From contig NC_079414.1 in NCBI RefSeq assembly GCF_026213295.1, forward strand, positions 13,158,483-13,222,482: 64,000 bases of DNA. Reading direction: 5' to 3'. Below, one piece after another: positions 1 through 14,507 of the stretch. Each line of letters opens with the position of its first letter. Position 1 is the first letter of the stretch. Both the position numbers and the translations under genes were made by a program. The notes below the pieces were generated by a model. It saw only the letters and a list, made by a program, of their open reading frames with translations, had not been told where the DNA came from and made no database searches. The stretch comes from Gadus chalcogrammus (lineage: Eukaryota; Chordata; Actinopteri; Gadiformes; Gadidae).

Positions 1-179
1 GTGTTGTACTGCGGCGGATGTTGATGTTTTGTTTTGGAGCCTACGAAACGATGTGAGCTGACGTCCCTGGGATTCATATTTTGGTCTTTTGTAATTGTTT
101 CTCGATACGGTTTCTTCTGTTAGTCGGCATCGTGTCTCTCCCGGCAGTTGTACCGGGAAGCGCGAGGCCGAGTCTTGCG

Positions 180-3940
<3,761 letters not shown>

Positions 3941-6913
3941 TTGTTTTTGAGCCCACCCCCCCCCACCCCACCCCCCCATCTCGTCAGCCCAGCGCCTTCA
4001 CAGAACCACAGTGGCACCCTGTGCTTCCTGATGAAAAAACCTTCCCCAAAGGCCACCCACATTTTATGTTTACAGGGTGTCACCTACTCTCCCTTTCTAC
4101 TCTTTATAGCCACCCTCACGGACACCTTCTTAAGTTGTTTACAAATCTGACAAGCCTATCTTCTAAGTTATTTTTGACTGATCTGGAGGAACCGTGTCTG
4201 GCCCAGTTCAACTGCACGTTGCGGTTCTCCGTCCAGGGAGCAGCGAGGCACTGATGGACCGGCGGCTTGGAACTCAGAAACCGGAACCTTGTCATTTCCC
4301 CCTCCCCTCCTGCAAGACACAATCAGAATTTGATGATGATGGGGCGGGGGGGTCTGTCCAGAATCTCTGTTTTTGTTCATTATGCCAACGACTCAACTTC
4401 ATTGTTCTTCATTGTTATTGTTCTTCATCAACAGAACAATAACAACACATGATATCATCACAGAGCAGAATTTCCCGGGCTAACCCCACCCCATCTGCAG
4501 ATCCTCCTAGTCAATGCCGGACGCAAGCTAAAAGGAACAAAGTCGGACAATGCGACAATGGCCTCCCTTTTTAAATGTATATTACGGTAGTGAACTCCAC
4601 TAGCTAGCTGCATAGCTTACGGTCGACAGCCCCAACTTGAGCCCATTAGCCTCCTACTTCCTCTAATCCACTGCCCCGAGCCCCCCATCCCTTCCCCCTG
4701 TGCGTTGGAGGACGAGAGCAGCCTAACCCTAGTGACAATCACAACGTATCGACCGCACTCCCCCTGAAGGGGGCGAAAGACCGATGGTATTCTTCCGAGA
4801 CAATGAAATGTTTTGGTTTTCTTTCCAACGCTGTCCCTGTCTCGCCGAGTGATACTGTCATCACTTGCTGCCTAACAACCGTTGCTATGAAGCAGCGGCA
4901 ACACAAGATGAGGTCAACGGATCCTTTCGGGATGCGGGACCAGAACATTGTTGTTTTTCTGTACCTTTTATAGTAACCTCCCCAGACGCGCACCTGAGGG
5001 CAGGGGTGTGCCTCTGGCTGGTGAGGTTTGGATCACATATGGGTTAGGATGCATATTGTGTGTGGGTGTGGTGTGTGTGCGCGTGCGTGCGTGTGTGCGC
5101 ATGAGAAATGTTGGAAGACAATAAAACCCGTAGAACTTGTCTCTGCCTAGTAGGGTTTCGGTCCTCAACACGTAGGTTAGTCCTCAACGATCTCGTGAGT
5201 TTAATTTTGTGATACCTAATCTCAATGTGCACATGAAAGAGTCTCTGCATTTGTAATCGCTTACTTGGCCTCCATCGACTGGTACAAAGCACTTTGTATC
5301 GGCGGTCTCCTTTGAGGTCATGGCAACACAACCTGCACAGTGATTCTCTCCTCCCTTTTCTCAGGCACCCTCGCCTGCTGTGCGTGCGTGTATGTATGGG
5401 ACCGGGGGGTCGTTGGATGTATTACATTTTAGAAAGTTATTATTTTTTTTAAGTTAATGTTAATGTTTAGTTAAGTCTTCACCTGCGTGGACGCCACAGC
5501 ACAATCAAGAATCTGAGTAAACGTCATAGATTCCATCCACAGGCGTTGCTGCCGTCTGCACAAGTTATACTGTGGTCATGATCTGCCCTTCAGCTCCCCG
5601 CTCCGGTTTGACCTCTCGTCATTGGCCTCGGGTCACTCGGCTGTAGTGATTGTATGGGTCGCACTCAGGGCGTTTTTGTTTCATCTAACTACACGTGTAG
5701 TTTTTTAATATCTATCTTTATCGATGGATACATAAAAAGGATGATTTCTAACCCATTCAAAGTAAAGAAATACGTTTTTTGTAAGTGTCATAGATACATT
5801 ACCTGAATTATAGACTTAATAACTCACTGTAAAAAAAATATTTTTACGTTGAAATATGCCCGGTAACAAACAAGTTCTTACCTTTTTGACGCCATTAACA
5901 GCAAAAAATGACTAAAAAACATATATTCCAATGTGAACCAGGCTTTTCTTTTATTATTTTTTGTTGCCCTGGTTTGTGTTTTTCAAAGTCCGAGCAGACT
6001 GAATGGCCACTGGGTTGCCTTGTTAATAATCACTTTCCATTCACATTTAGTTCTGATGTTCTCCAAGAATCAAGATGTAAAGCTACGTGTGTGTCTGTGT
6101 GTGCGTGCGTGTGGGTGTGTGTGCACAAAAGGTATCGGTGCATCCGAGATAGTGATTGAACCCTGTCCATTATGTGAGTCAGTTTTATATAATCCATAGT
6201 GTTCTGACCGAGACTTTGCGTGTGCGTGTGTTCATGGGAGACGTGTAATATATGTATGTATGACACAAAGTTTATGTACAGTAATAAACTACCCATAAAC
6301 AAGACCATGCTAGTTTCTCCTCTCCACCATCACATCCTTTATGAACACGATTTGTTCATAATAAGGTTTTTAATCGAATAAAATCGCAATATTGTCTGTA
6401 GTTAATCACAAAGTTATGTTCAAAATGCACCGTAAAGGATATTTTTCAAGTTTTTAATACTCTCAAAATCTAAAATATGCTTGCTTTATGCATATGTATG
6501 TATGTTTTTTATTGGAGATTGTGAAAAAACAAAAACACAATGTGTCCAACCTTTTTTTCGAGCATTTACACAAATCAAAGGACAAACAATCCAGGGACCT
6601 ACAAAGGTCAAGCATTTACCAATATGCTCAAATCCCGACTCATGGCAACTAAAACGATGATTGGGAAGATCCTTGATGATTGCTGTGCTGCTGTGGGTCC
6701 CACTGATACCTGCATCCTTATTTTATATAGAACAGTGATTGAGTGCGCATCACTAAACCAAGGTGTATGAAGGGGAAGGGATGGTTTACATAATCATCAT
6801 GCAGTTACTGACATGGGAGTGCTGTGTGTGGGAGCCCGTGAATCACTGCGCACTGTCATAGTTGAAGGTTATGTTTTTGTCAATATCCCTCCCAGTGTTC
6901 AAGTTGCCTCATG
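3941..6913 (+). other. chic2 3' UTR and downstream sequence without a further gene
   Basis: After the stop codon comes a C-rich stretch (3951-3980), then noncoding sequence with short GT runs near 5055-5100 and 6090-6125. Candidate poly(A) signals AATAAA lie at 5120-5125 and again near 6284. No open frame here resembles a known protein. How far the 3' UTR extends cannot be told from sequence alone. Confidence 0.5.
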
Positions 6914-7001
6914 TGCTGTGTTTGAGCCTGTTGCTGTGTTTGAGCCTGTTGCTGTGTTTGAGTTAAATGGACTATTAGTTAAGTAATAATCCATTTAACT
7001 G
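6914..7001. repeat. 18-bp tandem repeat followed by a short inverted repeat
   Basis: TGCTGTGTTTGAGCCTGT-like units occur about 2.5 times up to 6962. The next 40 bases contain GTTAAATGGA and its complement TCCATTTAAC around an AT-rich loop, a possible hairpin. From 7002 to 7289 I see nothing notable. Confidence 0.6.
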
Positions 7002-7289
7002 GTGGGATTAATGTGTGGGTGTGATCCCTGCTGATTGACTTGCCAAATGGCGGCTAGGTGTAAATATCTGTAGCGGACCACGCCTTGGCGGCCTCACCCT
7101 GTTCATGGGAGTTTTTCTTCTCCTAAGTTAAGCTTGTTTAGTTAAATGTAATAACTCACTGGTCTTCTGTGTCAAACCCTGTTCAGATGGCTATATTTGT
7201 CAAAGCAATATCAATATCAATGTTACTGGCCAGCCGTAACATAAAGGGGGCTCGTATGGGATCTACCCCAAAATCTTCCAGGCCAAAGA

Positions 7290-8606
7290 CTAGACCCTTC
7301 ACTGAGGCCTCAGTGGCCCGCTAGACCCTTCACTGAGGCCTCAGTGGCCCACTACACCCTTCACTGAGGCCTTAGTGGCCCACTAGACCCTTCACTGAAG
7401 GCCAATATCCACCGGAATCGGCACGGAAGCGGCACGGCAGCGAACCGGTCGCCGAAAATAATAGAAACCATTAAAGTCACCGTAGGCTATTCCACTGGAT
7501 ACGGCACCGGCACGGCAGTTGCCGTGCCAATCAGTTTGCCTTTGCTCATGAATATTCATGAGCTCACATCGATCCCTATGCAATTCACAGGGTATTGCAA
7601 TATTATACAGTCTATCTATGGTATCAATAGCTAATCAGTGGCAAAGAAGAAATGAAAGTCTGCGTCGATGCCTCGCAAGTCCAGTGTCGCGAGTGGACGT
7701 TGCCATGACATCAAGAAATCATAGGTCTACCGTATTTAATGGGTTATGTGTATGGTTGATTATAAGGTATATATATATATATATATATATTAATGTATAT
7801 TATAATATATATGGTTTGAATATAACTCGTGAATAATATTATATAAATAATTATTATAATTATGCACGTCTTGAGCCATCTGTCGGAACGTGTCCGTGCC
7901 GCTTCCAGTGGGGATTGCAGTACGGAACACAGCCGCTTCGCTGCCGTCGCACTTCCGTGCCGATTCTGGTGGAAATTGGCCTTGAGGCCTCAGTGGCCCG
8001 CTAGACCCTTCACTGAGGCCTTAGTGGCCCGCTAGACCCTTCACTGAGGCCTTAGTGGCCCGCTAGACCCTTCACTGAGGCCTTAGTGGCCCACTAGACC
8101 CTTAACTGAGGCCTTAGTGGCCCACTAGACCCTTCACTGAGGCCTTAGTGGCCCGCTAGACCCTTAACTGAGGCCTCAGTGGCCCGCTAGACCCTTCACT
8201 GAGGCCTTAGTGGCCCGCTAGACCCTTCACTGAGGCCTCAGTGGCCCACTAGACCCTTCACTGAGGCCTTAGTGGCCCACTAGACCCTTCACTGAGGCCT
8301 TAGTGGCCCGCTAGACCCTTCACTGAGGCCTCAGTGGCCCGCTAGACCCTTCACTGAGGCCTCAGTGGCCCGCTAGACCCTTCACTGAGGCCTCAGTGGC
8401 CCACTAGACCCTTCACTGAGGCCTCAGTGGCCCACTAGACCCTTCACTGAGGCCTTAGTGGCCCGCAAGACCCTTCACTGAGGCCTTAGTGGCCCACTAG
8501 ACCCTTCACTGAGGCCTTAGTGGCCCACTACACCCTTCACTGAGGCCTCAGTGGCCCGCTAGACCCTTCACTGAGGCCTTAGTGGCCCACTAGACCCTTC
8601 CCTGTG
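7290..8606. repeat. 31-bp minisatellite array, split by an inserted MITE
   Basis: The unit reads roughly CTAGACCCTTCACTGAGGCC followed by TYAGTGGCCCR. The spacing of CTAGACCCT is 31 bp (for example 8001 and 8032). About four units lie at 7290-7398 and about twenty at 7983-8606. Units differ at a few fixed positions (C/T in GGCCTYAG, G/A in CCCRCT), so variants could be used to trace array turnover. No coding role is seen. Confidence 0.95.
7399..7982. mobile_element. 584-bp MITE with GC-rich inverted repeats and TGA target duplication
   Basis: It begins AGGCCAATATCCACCGGAAT and ends with a near complement (ATTCTGGTGGAAATTGGCCT). TGA is present on both sides (7396-7398, 7983-7985). Uninterrupted neighbouring minisatellite units read CACTGAGGCC, so the empty site is known and the 3-bp duplication is exact. 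Three-base target duplications suggest a PIF/Harbinger-type element, though TGA is not the usual TWA. The interior is AT-rich, with a (TA) run at about 7768-7790. Confidence 0.85.
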
Positions 8607-8634
8607 AGGACTCTGATTGTTTGCATCATTCTTT

Positions 8635-9300
8635 TTGCAGATGGGTTGAAGCACTGGAATGTGTGTAAGTGATAAAAAGATGGCTTAAATGTTGCCATAT
8701 TACAAAAACCTTGTTTAACCTGTATAAAAGTAAGTGTGTGTAGTTCCACAACAACAGAGAAGCAGGAGCAGACAGGATATTTGTGTGTGTTTGGTGTCTG
8801 TGGGTGTGGGTGTGTCCAGGGTGTGGTCCTCCATACGCCTTCTCGGGGCAGCTGTAGTACCTGAAAGATCCGCACAAAGAAAGTAATGTTCAACAAAGGT
8901 TTAACAAACGTCTGTATATATACAGGATATATATACAGACGTCGCTTAGCAACCGAGTACACTGCAGCAACTGCAGAAACAACTCTTGCGGCTTCTTCAG
9001 CAGTATCCCAATGATCCCCTCCTAATATCTCTCCCCTCTGGTTGATGACCTCATCCAGGCACCTCTGGACTCCATTCACATCCTGCATGAAGCTCTGAAG
9101 GCCTTCACTGGCTTTCTTCTGCTGTACTTCATTGACTACCATCCGTGTGTCTAGAACCGTGTGTCTGCCTGGCACAAATGCTCCCGTTGAGCGGATCTTT
9201 TCCATAATAAGCAATACTATACTATACTGTGCAATACATAGACAACCACATAAACGATCACCACTACCTCTTGACATTCCTCATCTTGCTTACCTTCCTG
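8635..9300 (-). repeat. unidentified dispersed repeat with an open frame on the minus strand
   Basis: Bases 8641-8885 recur, diverged, at 18361-18540, continuing at about 23576-23640 on the other side of a large insertion, so this is a repeat family. An open frame of 232 codons runs 9277-8579. Its N-terminal half (for example SFMQDVNGVQRCLDEVINQR) looks protein-like, but I do not recognise the family. The C-terminal part is low complexity. Confidence 0.5.
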
Positions 9301-9572
9301 GACCTGCTGCTATTTAGATAGATGTGGGCAGAAGGCGTTGTTGTCTGGGAGGGAGGGGAGGGTGTAGGACACTTTAATGTGCCTTAAGTTGAAGGCAGGG
9401 GGAGGGGTTATTGGGGTTATTGTTGTTATTGTTGTTATATATTTATTAATATTTCTTACTGTATTCTATTTATTCATTTAAAAAAAAGCACTGAACAAGA
9501 TCTGCACCTTAATTTCGTTGTGTAAATACTTTGTATTTAACCCAATGACAAATAAAGATTCTATTCTATACT
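9301..9572 (+). mobile_element. 3' tail of a truncated LINE
   Basis: The segment ends with TTTCGTTGTGTAAATAC, then AATGACAAATAAAGATTCTA. This is the same layout as the 3' end of the Rex1-like LINE at 44667 read on its minus strand (TTTCGTTGTGTATCCAATGC, then ACAAATAAAGTCTATTC). Only the noncoding tail is left, on the plus strand. The L2-like LINE starts straight after it. Confidence 0.6.
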
Positions 9573-9610
9573 ACACTTTAGACTTCGGACCGCGTGCCGC
9601 CCATCATAAA

Positions 9611-10762
9611 ATGACAACATCACCTGAGGACTCAATCCTCCTGCAAAACGCCCAAAACAAGATAGCTTACCTGACTGATGACATCCGTAGACTTTCTGCT
9701 GAGCTGCGAAAGAAGGAAGCGATCCTCTCCAGTTTCAGTGAAAAACTCCGGGAGAAGGAACTTTTACTCTCCAGCTTCACTGATCTCGCAACCGATCAAT
9801 CAAAGCAGATCTCCACCCTCAGCGCAGCCCTCCAGGACACGGTCCTCTGGGACCCATCAGGCATCCGAGCACCTGTCTCCTCCACTCCTGGCCCTCAACC
9901 CTGGACGGAGGTCATCGTTCGCGACCGAAGAAGAAGGCACACTAGGGCGGTCAAACCTGATCTGCCCCTCGGAAATCGGTATGAGGCCCTCGCCGCAGTC
10001 GAAGCTTCAATCACTCCACCGGCCAAGTCGGACGAACAGCAGGACCTGCCGCGTGCCTCGCCAGCCCAGTCATCACCTCCGGCAACTTCCCACTGGACGC
10101 TTGCCAGTGTCCCGGCGATTGGGGCTGCTCCACCGGTCGATTCCTCCCTGGGGGCTGAAGTTATCTCCAACGGCTGTCCAAGGGTTCCTCCGGTGAAGCA
10201 TCCGTCCGTCGCCGCCTCTACCATCCAGTCCGATCAACCAGGCCAACAGCAAAATGGATATTTCTCATCCCGGCGAAGACTGCTGCAGGAGGCAGTCTCC
10301 AGGCGATCGGCACCTTTTCCCACGGTGCCTCCTCAGGCGGAGCCCGATAGTGCCTCTCCTCTCCAGCCCTCGGTGGAACAGCCGCTGCAGGGAGCCTCTG
10401 GAACCACTGCCACCACACACTGTATCCCCGGCCCCAAGATCCCAGTCATTCAGCCACTGTTCCCAACTTCCACTCTGATAATCGGCGACCCCATCACTAG
10501 ACATTTGCGCTTCTTCAACGTTACCACGCGTTGTATGCCAGGCGCCTTGGTTACTGATGTCCTGGCTGAGCTCCGGGATATGCTACCAACTCTCCCATCT
10601 ACAATTCGGAGGATTATCGTCCATGTCGGGTCAAATGACTCAGTCAGTCAGTCAGAGCTCACAAAAACTGACTTCAGTGCTCTCATTAGCTACCTTAAGC
10701 AGTGTGGTAAATCTGTATTTGTCTCGGGTCCGATTCCGACCTCTGGATCTGGTCATCACTGA
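9611..10762 (+). pseudogene. ORF1-like protein of the L2/CR1-like LINE, 3' end lost
   Basis: The open frame starts at 9518, but the likely Met is at 9611. Residues ~1-75 from there form a Leu/Lys/Glu-rich coiled coil. A Pro/Ser-rich linker follows, then the start of an esterase-like (SGNH-type) domain with LIIGDPITRHLRF and IIVHVGSNDS. The frame stops just as the esterase continues. At that point a second frame takes over with the end of the endonuclease (DLVITDTALINN, SDHKVVSMAF). ORF1 esterase domains are known in CR1/L2 elements. I infer a deletion joining the two ORFs near 10700. Confidence 0.7.
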
Positions 10763-13004
10763 CACTGCCCTAATCAATAACATACAGGTCTACGATCTTG
10801 GTGTATCTGACCACAAGGTTGTCTCAATGGCCTTTACTTTTATGCTGCCTACTGCTACACTTAGGCGTCAAATGTCTTTTCGCAACTGGAAAAGAATTGA
10901 CGCAGCCACTATCAGCATGGATCTCCAGCTCATCACCTGCCCAGCATCTGCTTCAGCGGATGAATTAGTGGAGATCTATAATACCTCACTGAGCAGTGTT
11001 TTTGATCTCCATGCCCCGGTCAAATCACGTATTGTTAATTTCTCACGGTCTGCTCCATGGTTCACTCATGAACTGAGGAAAATGAAAACAGCTGGGCGTG
11101 TCTTGGAACGGCGATGCAGGCACTATGGGCTCACAGTCCATAAGCTGGCCTTCCGTGACCATCAAAAGGCCTACTCAAATTCCCTTAAAGATGCTCACTC
11201 ACAGTTCTACTCCAGCCTAATAAATGAAAACCCTGGAAACTCTAAACAGCTTTTTTCCACCATAAAGCATCTCCTGAAACCACAACCATCCTCCTCAACT
11301 GAAGCTACAGAAGAGCAATGTAACAGCTTCATCGACTTTTTCAGATGAAAGGTCGACAGCATTCGCTCTGAGATGTCCAGCTCTCCATCTCTGCTTCCCT
11401 CTGACGCCAACACCCTATCTGCAAGTGTGCTGTCTCCCCTGCATCTTGCTGAGGTTCATGAGAGCCATGTTGAGGAAATCATCAGGAAAATGAAACCCTG
11501 GACCCCATTCCCACTGCTCTGCTCAAGTTACACATCCCCACTCTCAGTCCTCTCATCACCAAAATTGTCAACCTTTCCCTTCAGTCAGGCTGTGTCTCGC
11601 CGGCTCTCAAGGTCGCTGTCATCCGTCCCCTTCTCAATAAGCCCACCCTGGACCCGGAGGTCCTAGCCAACTACCGGCTTATCTCCAACCTTGCCTTCCT
11701 GTCCAAAGTGCTAGAGAAGGTAGTTGCTTCTCAACTTCAGGACCACCTCAAACACAACAACCTGTTTGAAAAATTCCAGACAGGATTCCGTTCAGCCCAC
11801 AGCACTGAAACCGCCTTGCTCAGGGTGACGAATGACCTGCTGATGACAGCCGATGCAGGATCACCCTCACTCCTCATCCTCCTGGATCTGACTGCTGCAT
11901 TCGACACAGTGGATCACACAATCCTCCTAGAGCGCCTCCACACCACCATTGGACTGTCAGGCTCTGCACTCAAGTGGTTCCAGTCCTACCTATCTGGCAG
12001 AACTGAGTATGTCTCACTGGGAAGATGCAATTCCAGACAGCTCCCTGTCTCCTGTGGTGTTCCACAAGGGTCTGTCCTCGGCCCCATCCTCTTTATTATC
12101 TACATGCTCCCCCTCGGCTGTGTTGTCAGCAGACATGGGATGTCCTTCCACTGCTATGCCCGATGACACACAGCTGTACATCAAAACTGCCCCAAGCCCC
12201 TCTGCTGCCATGTCATGTCTCACTGCCTGTCTTGGGAAAATAAAGGCATGGATGAGAAACAACTTTCTCCAGCTAAACAGCAGCAAAACCGAGGCCCTTC
12301 TTGTTGGCACTCCACACCAGGTTCAGTCATCCTCCATAACTCATCTCACCTTCGACAGTCAGGTCATACCCCTCTCAACCACAGTCACAAATCTAGGAGT
12401 TAGGTTTGACCCTCACCTCACCTTCAACGATCATATAAAGCATCTGTGCAAAATCTCCTTCTATCATCTCAAAAACATCGCCAAGCTCCGCCCCACTTTA
12501 ACCCTGCCAGATGCTGAGAAGCTCGTCCACGCCTTCATCTCCTCAAGACTGGACTACTGCAATTCACTGTTCACTGGGATCACTGGCAGGAACATCAAAA
12601 AGCTGCAGTACATCCAGAACAGCGCTGCCAGGATCCTGATGAGAGTCAGGAAATACAACCACATAACCCCCATTTTACACTCACTGCACTGGCTCCCTGT
12701 CTCATCCCGCGTTGACTACAAAGTCCTCCTACTCACCCACCAATGCATAAACGGTCATGCCCCCCCTTACCTGCAAGAACTCATCACTCCACAAACATCA
12801 ACCCGCCCCCTCAGATCCAATAACAGTCTGTCCCTGCAGATCCCAAACACCAGGCTACGCACCATGGGCGACCGGGCCTTCGCCGCTGCAGCCCCTCGAC
12901 TGTGGAACAGCCTCCCGGACCACTTAAGGGCAACACAGACACTAGACTGTTTTAAGACTGGCCTAAAAACCTTTTTATTCATAAAGGCATTTCCTACTTT
13001 TTAA
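10557..13004 (+). pseudogene. reverse transcriptase region of the L2/CR1-like LINE, frameshifted
   Basis: Pieces in three frames (10557-11348, 11708-12166, 11949-13004) give endonuclease end, RT palm motifs ([26 protein letters not shown]) and the L2-type C-terminal domain. The active-site YxDD-type motif falls where the frame breaks, near 12150 (CYARstop / PDDTQLYI). A mobile-element protein, not a host gene. Confidence 0.85.
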
Positions 13005-13105
13005 AAAATGTATACATTTTCTTAAACTGTCCTTTTGTCCTGTAGCACTCTGAGATTCTGCTTAGAATGAAGAGTGCTCATATTATTATTATATGATAAC
13101 AAAAG

Positions 13106-14260
13106 ATCATAGGATTATATTTGCATCCCAAGTAAGTACTGAATTACAGATATTAATTTTGTGACTTTTTAGCAAGGTTGCATATCTGACATTATAACCC
13201 AGCTCCAAGGGGTGTCTTTCCAGCGTTACCATCCTATTCCTTTCTTACTCAAAACGTCAAAATAACGAAAAGATATATATGTAATAAAATGAAATCCATT
13301 TTAATCCATATTTCAGAGTGAAACATCATAAGGCTGTTTGTAATATTTCATCAAGGTGATGAACAAACTATCTGCAATCCCTATAACACACCCACGAGAT
13401 AGACCTTTCTCTCACAAGGCAGCGCCAAATATTTAGTCAGGTAACTAAATATTTGGTGGTGCCTTGCAAGATGTAAAATGGAGGTCACGTTATAAAGCGT
13501 ATATTTGACCCACATTGACCGCAACGAGTAGCATGTGCGGCACCTCCTGCGGCGCACCCAGACTGCGGTCTGCGTCTCATGGTGTTGGAATGTCTCAGTG
13601 TCTACGACTTGTTTAAACAGATTAATCAGAAAAAAATGTTGGGTCATCTGCAGCTGTTCAGTTTATTTGCATTGCTTTGACCCTTTTATCTTTACATTAG
13701 GTGATGGGGTAGGCCTGCTGTGTTTTAACAATGCATTACAATCCGATAGATTTGTGTTGCATAAGAACTTGAAAAGATGATGTTTTTAGTTTTACTAAAA
13801 ATAAAAATAGCCTACCAATGACTAATGTAATAATACAATTAATTTGCAGATCTAGTGTATGTTATCCTGTATAAATGTCACTTTTTGCTTGTCGATAGAC
13901 AATATTATGAGTGGGCCGAATAATCCCGGATATCGACGACCTGTCGACCCCCATGATCTACGGTTGTGTGCCCGTTTAAATTACATCGGTTGGTTCATCA
14001 ACACACTTTGTGATATTCCCATTGCCCAACTGATCGACCCTCGAGCGAGGTCGTTTCGACGCTTTATGGAGGTTACAATGTTTGTAGGTCTTGATCAGCC
14101 TTTTTAATCTAAACTTATATGGTAATAGTAACAAACTAATAATGCATTCAACGTAGATCCAGTACTGTGTGGGTGCATGCCAACATTACACCTCAGATAT
14201 ATGAACAGGTAAATCCTTTTTAAGGCAAGAACTTAACTTTAATTGTGAAGAGGTTTTCCT
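13106..14260. other. spacer with one hairpin and one unexplained short open frame
   Basis: A near-perfect inverted repeat lies at about 13417-13468 (AAGGCAGCGCCAAATATTTA against TAAATATTTGGTGGTGCCTT). A frame of about 70 codons from 13904 to 14107 (begins MSGPNNPGYRRPVDPHDLRL) has ordinary amino-acid composition but matches no family I know. It could be a transposon exon. Nothing else stands out. Confidence 0.4.
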
Positions 14261-14373
14261 GCGCCTATGCAATTTTGTCGCCGCTTGTGTTGACTGACAT
14301 TAGAAAAAGAGATAATGGGAAGTTCAGATCTAAAAACAGGAAGCCTGCTAAAGTAACGCTCTAGTTGCTGAAA

Positions 14374-14380
14374 TATAAAT
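14374..14380 (+). promoter_or_regulatory. TATA box for the secreted-form first exon of lyg copy 1
   Basis: TATAAAT lies about 30 bp upstream of a plausible start near 14405 and 134 bp upstream of the leader ATG at 14508. The matching place in the copy-2 block (minus strand, about 20078-20086) reads TAGAAGAAAT, so the box is lost there. Confidence 0.5.
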
Positions 14381-14507
14381 ACCCAGGAAGAAACAGACAC
14401 ACATTCGGTCTATACAGGCAGAGGTTGGAGCATTAAAAACAAGCTTGATCACACACAGTTGGTCAGCAGAGCATCCAGGAAAAGCTGCTTCCGAATAATA
14501 CCACATC

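Larger units (their letters stand above)
9573..13105 (+). mobile_element. L2/CR1-like non-LTR retrotransposon, internally deleted
   Basis: The order is an ORF1-like frame, a remnant of the endonuclease end, reverse transcriptase, then a 3' tail with TAGCACTCTGAGATTCTGCT and a short (ATT)n run near 13080. The typical L2-clade C-terminus is present (AFAAAAPRLWNSLPDHLR). Reading frames change at about 10700, 11350, 11670 and 12150, so the copy is dead. Most of the endonuclease domain is missing. Target duplications were not found. Confidence 0.85.

Noticed and set aside
81..179. Upstream in-frame extension of chic2 that looks like a signal peptide
   Set aside because: The family starts at M(A)DFDEIYEE and its members are cytosolic and palmitoylated; the extension is more likely 5' UTR.
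10265..10504. Minus-strand frames over the LINE ORF1
   Set aside because: Shadows of the Pro/Ser-rich coding strand.
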